From the NCBI RefSeq assembly GCF_013304385.1, contig NZ_JAAITU010000024.1:1-55179 (forward strand): a DNA stretch of 55,179 nucleotides, read 5' to 3'. Positions 34,579-43,391 of this stretch are shown here, in pieces; position 1 is the first letter of the stretch; each line of letters opens with the position of its first letter. The position numbers and the translations under genes were made by a program. Origin of the DNA: Blautia glucerasea (GTDB taxonomy: Bacteria > Bacillota > Clostridia > Lachnospirales > Lachnospiraceae). The notes beneath the pieces were generated by a model. That model worked only from the letters and a program-made list of their open reading frames with translations. It was not told where the DNA came from and did no database searches.

Positions 34579-36036
34579 TTAATAAAGTATATCTTCTTCC
34601 TTTACTTTTGAAGCATCCTTCACAATATGATCGTATCGTACCAGACCGTAATCCGTATCCTTGGCTACAATGGCATATTCTTCATTCTGATCTATGATCT
34701 CTACCCTGCGGAACACAGCATACCCCTGGTTAATGCAATATACGCCTTCCAGCATTTCCGTGCTGCCGATAATATACTTCTCCTTAGAATCCGGTTTCAA
34801 TATGGCATCCCCTTCTTTGAAGGAGCTTTTGTCAATATAATATGTATAAGTGACTTCCTGTGAATCATCCGTCACAGGATCTGCCAGTCTTGCATAAATA
34901 CGTGGAGTTACAAAGGTGGTTACATCTTTACCCTCTTTATTTTTATCTGCAAGCATAAACCCAATGTCAGAGCTGTCTTCATTCCTTGTAGCATAAATAG
35001 CAGGAACTGTATAAAATTCCTTAGAAACAATGGATGTAAGAGGGATCTTCAGCCCACTGTTAGTATTAGTCACAAGCTCTATATCCAGAAAACGCTCTGA
35101 TGCATAACGGATCAATCCCTTACTGAAATCAATCTTCCCGTAATTGCTCCCATCAATGGTGATAATGGAAAAATCACCTGTCTGAGTATTATCATCCTTC
35201 AGAAATTTCACACGGATAGCTGTCCGGTCCGCAAGCTTCACTGCCTGTTTCTCGCTAAGAGGTATCAGCAGGCTCCATCTTTCATCTGTAATAATAGTAT
35301 ATACCGGATCGCCGGTTTTCACCTGGCTTTGTGTCTTCAGGTCCGTTTCTTGGTAGGAATTCTGGTTAAAATCTTCTGCAGTCAGTTCATCAACTGTTTT
35401 GCCTTCATAACCATCTTTGGCATAAAGAATGATTCCATCTGCCGGTGCCTTGCTGATATTCTGATTTCCAAGGGTCACTACCTGAGCGGAGGAATCGCTG
35501 ACCACATTGCCATATTCATCTGTTACTGCAGCAACGGATGTCTCTTGTGTGACTCCTGCATACTGAAGGATCTCGCCCTCCAGCTGATATTTGAAACTAT
35601 ATGTAGAATTAAATTTACTTGGGGAAAAGCTTTTGGAAAAACTTAACATATCACTACGGATATTAGACAGCTCTTCTGCTCTGAGGGATACCGTAGATTC
35701 CGGAACCTTGGTAGAACTCAATCCATATACAGCACCGCCGGCATTGATCTTACTGCCCTCTCTGGCATAATAATTCACATATCCTCCGGAATCTGCCTTA
35801 CATACACTTTCTTCTCGCAAGGAAAGTCCTGTATAAGTCTCATTCCTTGAAAGCGGTCCGGAAGACACCTGATAGGATTCGATATGGGACGATGTAAGAT
35901 ACATAAATGCACTGACGATCATATATAGAAAAAGCACGCCAAAAATAGCTGTTCCTATATTCAGACTGAATATTTTTCTCAGTTTTATAAGATGCTCTGT
36001 GATTTTGTGGGGAAAATTCTGATTCTGATTAGGCAA
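34579..36036 (-). CDS. HlyD-like membrane fusion protein
   Basis: A 485-residue protein with a cytoplasmic N-terminus, one membrane segment at about 27-50 (IGTAIFGVLFLYMIVSAFMY) and a large external part with beta-rich biotinyl/HlyD-like segments, such as ADSGGYVNYYAREGSKINAG and APADGIILYAKDGYEG. No partner ABC transporter is near. It stands at the head of the yggS-sepF-ylmH group, so an envelope or division role is possible but unproven. The start is TTG 36036, with AAGGAGG exactly 7 bases before it. Confidence 0.8.
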   Translation of the reverse strand: MPNQNQNFPHKITEHLIKLRKIFSLNIGTAIFGVLFLYMIVSAFMYLTSSHIESYQVSSGPLSRNETYTGLSLREESVCKADSGGYVNYYAREGSKINAGGAVYGLSSTKVPESTVSLRAEELSNIRSDMLSFSKSFSPSKFNSTYSFKYQLEGEILQYAGVTQETSVAAVTDEYGNVVSDSSAQVVTLGNQNISKAPADGIILYAKDGYEGKTVDELTAEDFNQNSYQETDLKTQSQVKTGDPVYTIITDERWSLLIPLSEKQAVKLADRTAIRVKFLKDDNTQTGDFSIITIDGSNYGKIDFSKGLIRYASERFLDIELVTNTNSGLKIPLTSIVSKEFYTVPAIYATRNEDSSDIGFMLADKNKEGKDVTTFVTPRIYARLADPVTDDSQEVTYTYYIDKSSFKEGDAILKPDSKEKYIIGSTEMLEGVYCINQGYAVFRRVEIIDQNEEYAIVAKDTDYGLVRYDHIVKDASKVKEEDILY

Positions 36037-36209
36037 AAAAATGCCTCCTTTTTCTCTTCTCTGATTTCATTCCGAAATATTGTATCATTTTTCCCGGACA
36101 AAAACAAGGCGTTGAAGAAAGTTCACAGGAACTCCATATTTTATTTGAAGTACAGTAATCAGTCGTGGTTGCTCATAATTATATTATGTCAATTACTATG
36201 GTATAAATA

Positions 36210-36259
36210 ATACCAGGACCGCTTTCCTGATGATGCATAGAAAGCAGCCCTGGTGTTAT
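36210..36259 (-). terminator. long hairpin after lexA
   Basis: ATACCAGGACCGCTTTC (36210-36226) pairs imperfectly with GAAAGCAGCCCTGGTGTTAT (36240-36259). On the minus strand it follows the lexA stop at 36298 and is trailed by an AT-rich stretch (ATTATTTATA) rather than a pure T run. It divides lexA from the HlyD-like gene. The rest of the 36037-36297 gap is AT-rich with no gene. Confidence 0.6.
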
Positions 36260-36297
36260 GGAGTCAGGACACAAAAACTGACTGCGGAACCCCTTGA

Positions 36298-36918
36298 TTA
36301 CTGGAAGACACGGAATACGCCAAAAACCTTGCCAAGAATCTGGATATCACCATGAATGATAATAGGATCCATAGAGTCATTCTCAGGCTGAAGACGATAA
36401 TAGCCGTTCTCTTTGTAGAAAGTCTTTACAGTGGCAGAATCATCCACAAGAGCTACTACAATATCTCCATTAGATGCGGTCGGCTGCTGCTTTACAAGTA
36501 CCTGATCACCATCAAGGATACCTGCATTGACCATACTTTCTCCCTTAACTTTCAACATAAAACTCTGGGCATTTGGCATAATCTCTGCCGGGATAGGAAA
36601 ATATCCCTCAATATTCTCTACTGCAAGGATCGGCTGCCCTGCAGCAACTGTACCGATCAGGGGAACATTCACAACTTCTCTGCGTACTAGATTAAAATTG
36701 TCGTCTATGATCTCAATCGCTCTGGGCTTGGTGGCATCTCTGCGGATGTAACCGTTCTTCTCCAGTGCCTCCAGATGAGCATGTACGGAAGAAGTAGACT
36801 TCAGATTAACCGCCTCACAGATCTCACGAACTGCGGGGGGAAAACCACGGTTCAGGATCTCATTCTTTATATAATCAAGTATTTCCTGCTGTTTCTTACT
36901 GATTTTGCCATATGCCAT
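36298..36918 (-). CDS. lexA: LexA repressor
   Basis: LexA represses SOS genes and cleaves itself when RecA filaments form. The 206-residue protein has an N-terminal winged helix (residues about 1-70, FPPAVREICEAVNLKSTSSV). The autocleavage site is Ala-Gly in VAAGQPI, the catalytic Ser in VKGESMVNAGI and the catalytic Lys in SATVKTFY. ATG follows GATGGAGGTATCCTT. A matching operator sits upstream, so autoregulation is likely. Confidence 0.96.
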   Translation of the reverse strand: MAYGKISKKQQEILDYIKNEILNRGFPPAVREICEAVNLKSTSSVHAHLEALEKNGYIRRDATKPRAIEIIDDNFNLVRREVVNVPLIGTVAAGQPILAVENIEGYFPIPAEIMPNAQSFMLKVKGESMVNAGILDGDQVLVKQQPTASNGDIVVALVDDSATVKTFYKENGYYRLQPENDSMDPIIIHGDIQILGKVFGVFRVFQ

Positions 36919-36986
36919 AAGGATACCTCCATCAATTACGTGCTGTGTAACTGTTCAGTATCTTCCCAGTTACTGTATTTTTCTTT

Positions 36987-37038
36987 ATCATACCACAAAT
37001 CTTCATTAAAAGCAAACAGATATTCGGAAAATACGTTC
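36987..37038 (-). promoter_or_regulatory. lexA promoter with probable SOS box
   Basis: On the minus strand TTGCTT (plus 37010-37015) and TATGAT (plus 36987-36992) are spaced by 17 bases. Just upstream is GAACGTATTTTC (plus 37027-37038), one mismatch from the Gram-positive SOS consensus GAAC-N4-GTTC. A weaker second match (GAATATCTGTTT) overlaps the -35. Confidence 0.6.
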
Positions 37039-37055
37039 GTAATAATTGGGGCTCT

Positions 37056-37412
37056 TTATTTCAAAAACTCTTCCATATCCAAAGTTTTGCCATCACGCCA
37101 GATTCTTTCCAGATCATAGAAAAGACGATTCTCCTCATCAAATACATGAACGATCACATCGCCATAATCCATAAGGATCCAGCTGGAATTGCGCACTCCT
37201 TCTACCTGCTTAGGCTCAAAGCCGGCACGGCCAAGCTGCTCTTCTACATTATCTACCATTGCCTGTACCTGGTTCTGGTTGGAGCCACTGGCAATTACAA
37301 AATAATCTGCGATAACGGAAACATCATGTATATCGATCACCTTGATGTCACGTCCCTTTTTTTCATCTAATGCACGGCATACAAGCTGTGCCATCTGCTT
37401 TTCTGTAGTCAT
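37056..37412 (-). CDS. rsfS: ribosomal silencing factor RsfS
   Basis: RsfS binds L14 on the 50S subunit and blocks subunit joining in starvation. The 118-residue protein has KKGRDIKVIDIHDVSVIADY, FVIASGSNQNQVQAMVDNVE and the conserved SSWILMDYGDVIVHVFDEE. The ATG overlaps the yqeK stop. It ends the rplU-to-rsfS block. Confidence 0.95.
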   Translation of the reverse strand: MTTEKQMAQLVCRALDEKKGRDIKVIDIHDVSVIADYFVIASGSNQNQVQAMVDNVEEQLGRAGFEPKQVEGVRNSSWILMDYGDVIVHVFDEENRLFYDLERIWRDGKTLDMEEFLK

Positions 37413-38002
37413 TTAGTCTGCACCTTTCCTTTCTGTAAATCATTATAATAGATAAAGGCTTTTCTGGACATTTCATCAATAGCATCCGGGTCTGTGTCCA
37501 GATAGGCGAGGGTATCTTTCAAAATTTCATACATACATGCATCCAGATCCTGGAATGCCATCTTACGGATTTTGGGAAGATTAGGTGCCTTATCACGCAA
37601 AGGTTCTATATAGTCCGCAATGTAGACAATTTTTTCCAGAAGAGTCATTTCCGGCTTTCCAGTGGTATGCCATGTAATGGCTGACAATATTTCAGGATCT
37701 GTAATATGATACTTTTCTCTGGCAATGTATGCACCAAGTTTGGCATGCAGCAAAAAAGGGTGTACCTTTTCAAAATCTGTTACAGGAATTTTATTTTTAC
37801 TGCAAAGCTTTAATTTCTTTTTGTTGGGAATGCATTTGGCACAATCATGGAGCAATCCCGCAACCTGTGCTTTTTGCAGATCACAGTCGTGAACCATGGC
37901 AAGGCTTGCACTGGTGTACATCACACCCATCGTATGCAAAAACCTTGGCTGATCAAGATACTTTGCCAGTTTTTTTTCTATTTTGCCAAAATCATATTCC
38001 AT
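37409..38002 (-). CDS. yqeK: YqeK HD-domain nucleotide hydrolase
   Basis: An HD-superfamily phosphohydrolase; family members split diadenosine tetraphosphate symmetrically. Metal ligands are His in RFLHTMGVMYTSASLA, the His-Asp pair in AGLLHDCAKCIP, and later HAKLGAYIAR and TWHTTGKPEM. ATG 38002 gives MEYDFGKIEKKLAKYL, the usual N-terminus, after GAAGAAAGAAG. A longer start at 38032 overlaps nadD more deeply and its AGAGGTG lies too close. 197 residues from this start. Confidence 0.9.
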   Translation of the reverse strand: MEYDFGKIEKKLAKYLDQPRFLHTMGVMYTSASLAMVHDCDLQKAQVAGLLHDCAKCIPNKKKLKLCSKNKIPVTDFEKVHPFLLHAKLGAYIAREKYHITDPEILSAITWHTTGKPEMTLLEKIVYIADYIEPLRDKAPNLPKIRKMAFQDLDACMYEILKDTLAYLDTDPDAIDEMSRKAFIYYNDLQKGKVQTK

Positions 38003-38651
38003 GGTTTTTACTTCTTTCTTCAATCTCATCACCTCTGTGATAAATATGGTTCTCTTCTATATAAGAGATTACCGAATCCGGCGCATAATACCGCAGACTC
38101 TTATCTTCCCTGCACCACTGGCGCAGGAGCTGGCTGGAAACATCAATGTTCATCATGTCCAGCAGAAGAAAACAGCCCTGGTATTTATTGGTAAGCCGTT
38201 CCACTTCCATGCACAGCTTCGTGGTCGGCATATGATTTCTTACAGCAACCACCAGCGTACAGGCTTGACAGATCCGCCCCGGCTCCATCCAGGTTTCAAA
38301 AGAAAAAAGTGAATCGGCCCCAATGATAAAGTAATAATCTGTATCCGGATGTTCTTTTTTCAGATTTTCCAGAGTCCGATAAGTATAAGTATACCCTTCT
38401 TCATTCATTTCAATAAGAGATAAAGCAAAGTGAGGATTTCCGTTAATGGCACGACGGACCATTTCCACCCGTTGTTCATCACTGGCTCTTCCTGCACGGT
38501 TCCGCTTATGGGGAGGATTACCTGCCGGCATGAAAAGTACCTGATCCAGTGAAAACTGTTCGTATGCTTTTTCACCAAGGATCAGATGCCCCATATGGAT
38601 AGGATCAAAGGTGCCGCCCATAATACCGATCCGCTTTCTTTTGCACTCCAT
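37992..38651 (-). CDS. nadD: nicotinate-nucleotide adenylyltransferase
   Basis: NadD makes deamido-NAD from nicotinate mononucleotide and ATP. The 219-residue protein has the nucleotidyltransferase start IGIMGGTFDPIHMGHLILGE (HxGH motif), FMPAGNPPHKRN, and the C-terminal ISxTxxR equivalent DVSSQLLRQW. ATG follows TGGAGGTCTGACAG. Adjacent yqeK and rsfS match the Firmicute block. Confidence 0.95.
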   Translation of the reverse strand: MECKRKRIGIMGGTFDPIHMGHLILGEKAYEQFSLDQVLFMPAGNPPHKRNRAGRASDEQRVEMVRRAINGNPHFALSLIEMNEEGYTYTYRTLENLKKEHPDTDYYFIIGADSLFSFETWMEPGRICQACTLVVAVRNHMPTTKLCMEVERLTNKYQGCFLLLDMMNIDVSSQLLRQWCREDKSLRYYAPDSVISYIEENHIYHRGDEIEERSKNHGI

Positions 38652-38681
38652 CTGTCAGACCTCCAGAAAAAACTTAAAAAT

Positions 38682-38978
38682 TTATTTGCCAGGAAGGACG
38701 ATCTTCTTCTTATCGTCTTTGCCTTCTCTATATAAAACGATTTTCTTACCGATCACCTGTACCACTTGGGAATGGGTACGTTCAGAAAGAACCTGTGCCA
38801 TTTCTTTTGGGTCTTCCATGCAGTTCTGCAGGACGCTGATCTTGATCAGTTCCCTGGCCGCAAGAGCCTCTTCTACAGCAGCTGTATTCTGGGGAGTAAG
38901 GCCGCCCTTACCCAGCTGAAGAATAGGTGTCATTGTCATAGCAAGACTTTTCAGATATGCTCTTTGCTTTGTTGTCAT
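38682..38978 (-). CDS. yhbY: YhbY family CRM-domain RNA-binding protein
   Basis: A 98-residue CRM-domain protein associated with 50S assembly. MTTKQRAYLKSLAMTMTPIL leads to the domain signature LGKGGLTPQNTAAVEEALAA and IGKKIVLYREGKD. ATG 38978 is chosen because GGGAGGAGCAAAG lies directly before it; the frame is open further upstream without such a site. Confidence 0.94.
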   Translation of the reverse strand: MTTKQRAYLKSLAMTMTPILQLGKGGLTPQNTAAVEEALAARELIKISVLQNCMEDPKEMAQVLSERTHSQVVQVIGKKIVLYREGKDDKKKIVLPGK

Positions 38979-38997
38979 CTTTGCTCCTCCCTGAATA

Positions 38998-40290
38998 TTA
39001 TTTATAATAATCAAATTCAAAACCATACATACGTACAGTATCTCCGTCTTGTATTCCGGCTTTTTCCAGTTCTTCCAAAATACCGCCTTCTTTCAGGAAT
39101 TTCTGGAAGAAAGCAAAACCTTTCTCTGAGTCCAGATTGGTGTAGCCCAGCATTTTCTCAATACGTGGGCCTTCCACGATAAATACAGAAGAATCCTCAG
39201 GATCTGCTTCCACAGTAAATGGAAGATTTTCTGCCACAAGTGCATCCTCAGGGAAGAATTCCTGCTCAAACACAATAGATTTCCGCGGGCAGGCATCCAG
39301 AAGCTCTTTTACGTGGAAAAGAAGTTCCCGTACTCCCTGGCCGGTCACAGCAGAAATCGGATATACCTTGATCCCCTTTGGCTCAAATTCCTGCTTCAGA
39401 CGCTGGATAGGATCCTCTTCTTCGTTATTGTAGATACAGTCAATCTTATTAGCTGCGATCACCTGGGGTCTGGAAGCAATTTCCTGGTTGTAAGCCTCCA
39501 GTTCCGTATTGATCTTATAAATATCCTCTACCGGATCTCTGCCTTCCGTAGATGCAGCATCCACAATATGGATGATCACACGGGTACGTTCAATGTGACG
39601 GAGGAACTCATGTCCCAGTCCCACTCCTTCCGATGCGCCTTCGATCAATCCTGGAATATCCGCAATAATAAATCCCCCATTCTCTGTGTCTACAACACCA
39701 AGATTAGGGCTAAGCGTAGTAAAATGGTAATTAGCGATCTTAGGCCGGGCATTTGTAACCCGGGAAAGGAAGGTGGATTTCCCTACATTTGGAAATCCTA
39801 CAAGTCCCACATCTGCAATCACCTTAAGCTCCAGAAGGACCTCCAGTTCCTGGGCTGGCTGTCCTGGCTGTGCATACTTTGGCACTTGCATGGTAGGTGT
39901 GGCATAATGCTGGTTCCCTTTACCTCCATGGCCACCTTTTAATACAACCTGGCGTCTGTTTTCACCAGACATATCAGCAATGACCTTGCCGGACTGTGCA
40001 TCCATGATCACAGTTCCTTCCGGAACCTTCAGAACAACGTCATTACCATTGGATCCGTGGCAGCGTTTCTTTCCGCCCTCTTCACCGTCACCGGCTTTAT
40101 ATTTCCTTTTGTGTCTGTAATCGCCCAGGGTATTCTGTCCCTCATCTATTTCAAATATTACATCTCCGCCGTTTCCGCCATCGCCCCCATCTGGGCCGCC
40201 GTCCGGAACATATTTCTCTCTGCGGAAGCTTACATGTCCATCACCGCCCTTACCGGAACGGATGATGATCGTTGCTCTGTCTGCAAACAT
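38998..40290 (-). CDS. obgE: GTPase Obg/CgtA
   Basis: Obg is an essential GTPase for 50S assembly and stress control. It has three parts: the glycine-rich Obg fold (residues about 1-158, FRREKYVPDGGPDGGDGGNG), the G domain (GFPNVGKST, DIPGLIEGASEG, NKID) and the C-terminal OCT domain (residues about 350-430), found in Firmicute Obg. Length 430 is normal. It follows rpmA, the usual order. Confidence 0.97.
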   Translation of the reverse strand: MFADRATIIIRSGKGGDGHVSFRREKYVPDGGPDGGDGGNGGDVIFEIDEGQNTLGDYRHKRKYKAGDGEEGGKKRCHGSNGNDVVLKVPEGTVIMDAQSGKVIADMSGENRRQVVLKGGHGGKGNQHYATPTMQVPKYAQPGQPAQELEVLLELKVIADVGLVGFPNVGKSTFLSRVTNARPKIANYHFTTLSPNLGVVDTENGGFIIADIPGLIEGASEGVGLGHEFLRHIERTRVIIHIVDAASTEGRDPVEDIYKINTELEAYNQEIASRPQVIAANKIDCIYNNEEEDPIQRLKQEFEPKGIKVYPISAVTGQGVRELLFHVKELLDACPRKSIVFEQEFFPEDALVAENLPFTVEADPEDSSVFIVEGPRIEKMLGYTNLDSEKGFAFFQKFLKEGGILEELEKAGIQDGDTVRMYGFEFDYYK

Positions 40291-40315
40291 AGAATACTCC
40301 TATTTTTATTATTAT

Positions 40316-40354
40316 GAAAGAAAAGGCTCCAAACCCATGACAGATTTGAAGCCT
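40316..40354 (-). terminator. terminator after rpmA
   Basis: On the minus strand AGGCTTCAAA and TTTGGAGCCT (plus 40345-40354 and 40324-40333) form a 10-bp stem with one G-U pair, followed by TTTTCTTT. It would attenuate reading from the rplU-prp-rpmA operon into obgE. Confidence 0.75.
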
Positions 40355-40368
40355 TCTGCTACCTATAA

Positions 40369-40656
40369 TTACTCTGCCTCTACCGGAACGATAGAAACCT
40401 GCTTCTTGTCACGACCCTTTCTGGTGAATCTTACAACACCGTCGGTCAGTGCAAATAATGTATAGTCTTTACCGCAGCCAACGTTTTCACCTGGGTGAAT
40501 CTTTGTTCCACGCTGTCTGTAAAGAATGTTGCCAGCTTTAACAAACTGTCCGTCTGCTCTCTTCGCACCTAATCTCTTAGACTCGGAATCACGGCCGTTC
40601 TTTGTGGAACCAACTCCTTTTTTATGTGCGAATAACTGAAGGTTCATTTTCATCAT
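40369..40656 (-). CDS. rpmA: 50S ribosomal protein L27, processed form
   Basis: L27 reaches the peptidyl transferase centre with its N-terminus. The protein begins [20 protein letters not shown]. The NLQLF stretch before AHKKG is the known Firmicute extension that Prp protease removes after Phe, and the prp gene lies directly upstream. [20 protein letters not shown] and [18 protein letters not shown] are classic L27. The start could be any of three closely spaced ATGs; 40656 fits the AAGGAGGTG best. Confidence 0.96.
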   Translation of the reverse strand: MMKMNLQLFAHKKGVGSTKNGRDSESKRLGAKRADGQFVKAGNILYRQRGTKIHPGENVGCGKDYTLFALTDGVVRFTRKGRDKKQVSIVPVEAE

Positions 40657-40661
40657 CGTTG

Positions 40662-40985
40662 TTACACCTCCTTGACTTTTAATGTCAAATATCGATTGTT
40701 ATAATTATGCTCAATTTCCGTTAAACCGAGAATCAATGAATCCATAAGAAGTTTTCCCTCTGGAGTGTTTGGGCTCTGTTCAAATATAATGGATACATAT
40801 CCATCTTTGTCTTTCGCCTGAAACTTCTCCTTTGTAAAAGTCTCCAGGGAATTAACAGTATTGATGATCAGTGCTGAAACGGCAGCACATACAATATCCT
40901 GCCCGCTTTGGGCATAACCTGCGTGTCCGCTGGAACGAAACTCTATATATGAATCATTTCTCTTTTTAACTGTAATTGTGATCAT
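40662..40985 (-). CDS. prp: ribosomal-processing cysteine protease Prp
   Basis: Prp trims the N-terminal extension of L27. The 107-residue protein has the catalytic His in [20 protein letters not shown] (His22) and Cys about 12 residues later, then [13 protein letters not shown]. Lying between rplU and rpmA is the standard Firmicute arrangement and matches the extension seen on L27 here. Confidence 0.95.
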   Translation of the reverse strand: MITITVKKRNDSYIEFRSSGHAGYAQSGQDIVCAAVSALIINTVNSLETFTKEKFQAKDKDGYVSIIFEQSPNTPEGKLLMDSLILGLTEIEHNYNNRYLTLKVKEV

Positions 40986-40997
40986 AATGACACCAGA

Positions 40998-41303
40998 TTA
41001 ACCATTAATCTTTTCGATCTTAACTTTGGTGTACTGCTGTCTGTGACCGTTTTTCTTGTGATATCCAGTTTTTCTTTTGTACTTGTAAACGATGACTTTT
41101 CTAGCCTTTCCGTTCTCAACTACAGAAGCGGTAACACTGGCATCTTTCACAGCCTCGCCTACTTTCATTCCGTCATTGCTGACAGCAATAACATTGTCAA
41201 AAGTAACGGTCTCACCAGCTTCAACTCCGAGCTTCTCAACTCTGATTACGTCGCCTTCAGCAACTTTGTACTGTTTACCACCTGTTGCAATAATTGCGTA
41301 CAT
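40998..41303 (-). CDS. rplU: 50S ribosomal protein L21
   Basis: A 101-residue ribosomal protein with [20 protein letters not shown], the 23S-binding centre, and the end [23 protein letters not shown] 41303 is chosen since AGGAGGTGCCACAG precedes it; an in-frame GTG 9 bases earlier overlaps the ribosome binding site. It leads the rplU-prp-rpmA operon and has a structured leader. Confidence 0.97.
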   Translation of the reverse strand: MYAIIATGGKQYKVAEGDVIRVEKLGVEAGETVTFDNVIAVSNDGMKVGEAVKDASVTASVVENGKARKVIVYKYKRKTGYHKKNGHRQQYTKVKIEKING

Positions 41304-41311
41304 CTGTGGCA

Positions 41312-41388
41312 CCTCCTATAACATTACTCGCCAAATATGGTGGCCTCTGTATAAAGCAGAAGCACTTCAACCTCTTTGTGCGGCATAC
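41312..41388 (-). ncRNA. L21 ribosomal protein leader
   Basis: The minus-strand segment between the promoter and rplU contains AGAGGTTGAAGTGCTTCTGC, then TTTATACAGAGGCCACC and ATATTTGGCGAGTAATG. This is the conserved pattern I know from the L21 leader of Firmicutes, which is thought to control the operon in response to free ribosomal protein. Boundaries are approximate. Confidence 0.65.
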
Positions 41389-41394
41389 GTGATT

Positions 41395-41423
41395 ATAATA
41401 ACAGACCTTTTTGGGTTCGTCAA
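41395..41423 (-). promoter_or_regulatory. promoter of the rplU operon
   Basis: On the minus strand TTGACG (plus 41418-41423) and TATTAT (plus 41395-41400) are spaced by 17 bases. Transcription would begin near 41388, just before the L21 leader. Confidence 0.7.
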
Positions 41424-41461
41424 TATATTTTTCTACGTTTTTTTGATTTTTATAAGGCTTT

Positions 41462-42691
41462 TTATAAGCTTTTTTCTGCCTTCTGCAGATCCATCAGATC
41501 CTCGATCACAGGTCTGCGCACCTTTTTTCTGGTCATTTCAAGAATATTCAGTGGCGTAATATCCACTGCCCTGCAGCGCACAGAATCCTTCTTAAGATGT
41601 TTCTTCAGAACATGGAAAAGCTCATCGATATGATCCGGATTTTCCATATTAATAAAATCGATCAGGATGATCCCGGAAAGATTCCGAAGCCGCAGTTGTC
41701 TGGCAATCTCCTGTGCAGCTTCCAGGTTGATCTTACGATAGGTTTCCTGAACCTTTTTCTTTCCTGTAAACTTTCCTGTATTCACATCAATGGAGACAAA
41801 CGCTTCTGTCTGCTGGATCACAAGAAAACCGCCGCTGTTCAGCCACACTTTTTCATGCCAGATCTCGTCAAGAGCAGACTCGATCCTGTACAGCTTATAA
41901 AGGGGCAGCAGTTTGTCTGTATACATACGAACTTTGGAAAGCTCCTGGGGGCTGCTTCCCTCCAGATAAGCGTAGATCTGCTGATAATATTCCGGGATAT
42001 CGGTAACGATCTCTTCCAGCTTCTGGCTATAAGTATCCCGGATCCTTCGTATATACTCTGGTTCAGGCTGATACAAAAGACTGCAGCAGGTACGGCTGCG
42101 TCCATTTACAGCTACCCTTTGATACGTTTCCCGAAGATGCTTCAATTCTCTTTCCAGTTCTTCTTTTTTTGCTTCTGCAGCATTTGTACGCACGATCAGT
42201 CCATATTCCTTATCCGGTTTCTGGATTTCATCCTCAAACCAGCCAGAAAGTCTTTTCCGGTCTTCAACGCTTAGCTTTTTGGAAAGACCGAATTTCTTAT
42301 CGCCTGTAGTCAGTACCAGATACTTCCCGGTAAAATTCAGATTTCCGGACAATGCAGGAAGTTTTCCTTTCATGGCATCCCTGCTTACCTGCACAAGCAG
42401 CTCATCACCTGGCTTAAGGGGATGATTATCTGCAGTTCGTCCTGCGCTGAAAATAGCTGTTTTCCCTTCTTCTAACGAAAGATAGCCTCTTACATCCGGT
42501 GCGATCCGTACAAATGCAGCCTGAATGTTGGCAGCCACATTCTCCACCTGTCCAACATAAATATTGTCCAGGATAGATTTCCTGTTTTCAGGCTCCAGCT
42601 GAAGCTCCATGATCTTCTGATCTTCTGTAATAATACAGACACTGCAGGAAATTCCGCTTATTTCCATCCGGGTGATAATAAGTTTACTCAA
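41462..42691 (-). CDS. RNase E/G family ribonuclease
   Basis: A 409-residue endoribonuclease-like protein. An S1-type segment (residues about 35-110, NIYVGQVENVAANIQAAFVR) is followed by the catalytic DNase I-like subdomain with FVSIDVNTGKFTGKK and LIDFINM, whose aspartates bind the metal. The C-terminus ends soon after MTRKKVRRPVIEDL and lacks the CPxC zinc-link that tetramerises E. coli RNase E/G. The start is TTG 42691 just after TTAGGAGAGGAAA, overlapping the preceding gene. Placed before rplU as in many Clostridia. Confidence 0.9.
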   Translation of the reverse strand: MSKLIITRMEISGISCSVCIITEDQKIMELQLEPENRKSILDNIYVGQVENVAANIQAAFVRIAPDVRGYLSLEEGKTAIFSAGRTADNHPLKPGDELLVQVSRDAMKGKLPALSGNLNFTGKYLVLTTGDKKFGLSKKLSVEDRKRLSGWFEDEIQKPDKEYGLIVRTNAAEAKKEELERELKHLRETYQRVAVNGRSRTCCSLLYQPEPEYIRRIRDTYSQKLEEIVTDIPEYYQQIYAYLEGSSPQELSKVRMYTDKLLPLYKLYRIESALDEIWHEKVWLNSGGFLVIQQTEAFVSIDVNTGKFTGKKKVQETYRKINLEAAQEIARQLRLRNLSGIILIDFINMENPDHIDELFHVLKKHLKKDSVRCRAVDITPLNILEMTRKKVRRPVIEDLMDLQKAEKSL

Positions 42692-43391
42692 TTTCCTCTC
42701 CTAACGCTTCCAAAGTAACAAAACGATGGTTATCTTCACTACCAAGATCTGCATATACTTCCAGTCGTTTGACCATCCATGGAAATTCAGACATTTCTTC
42801 TTTCAGCCAGCTGCAAAAACTGTTCATCACGGCTTCCGGTTTTGTGTAATTAGAACTTGCAGATGCCAGTTTCATAAATATACCCTGTTCCTGCTGCTCC
42901 ATCTGGTAAATACATGGACGGATATCCACCTCTTTTGTGCCTTTTTTTGTTTCCTTTGTTATAAGGATCTCAGGCTGCGCCAAAAATTCCTGAATTCTCT
43001 CACGCCATACACACTTCGGCTCTTTTCCTTCTCTAAATACTACATAATAATCAGCGGCAGCTACAAGAGACATTGCTTTCCCGGCTTTTCCGTCTTCCAC
43101 TTTTCTTGCGCTGAGCACATGCACGCCCTCTGTCATCTGGGCATCCAACAGCTCCCTGATCTGGGAAGTAGGAATGGTCTTTGTAAGCTCCAGATCAAAA
43201 TATTCTCCCAGGCTTTCAACGCCAACCCCAAGAGGTGCGGCAAAGGACATAATCATGTGAGGACTGTATCCACCGGAAAATGCCACCGGAAGTCCTGCCC
43301 TGCGGATTGCCTTCTGGAAATAGCGCATGGTGTCCAGATGACCTACAAATTTTATAGGGCCTTCTTTTGTAAACTTAATTCTTACTTTCAA
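42684..43391 (-). CDS. TIGR03936/DUF2344 radical SAM-associated protein
   Basis: A protein of about 235 residues that always travels with the large radical SAM protein upstream; in some bacteria the two are fused. It starts KVRIKFTKEGPIKFVGHLD and contains RRAGLPVAFSGGYSPHMIMS. TTG 43391 is chosen because AAAGGAGG ends 8 bases before it; GTG 43394 or 43400 are alternatives. It overlaps its partner's end, so the two are made together. Biochemical role not established. Confidence 0.9.
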   Translation of the reverse strand: MKVRIKFTKEGPIKFVGHLDTMRYFQKAIRRAGLPVAFSGGYSPHMIMSFAAPLGVGVESLGEYFDLELTKTIPTSQIRELLDAQMTEGVHVLSARKVEDGKAGKAMSLVAAADYYVVFREGKEPKCVWRERIQEFLAQPEILITKETKKGTKEVDIRPCIYQMEQQEQGIFMKLASASSNYTKPEAVMNSFCSWLKEEMSEFPWMVKRLEVYADLGSEDNHRFVTLEALGEEIE

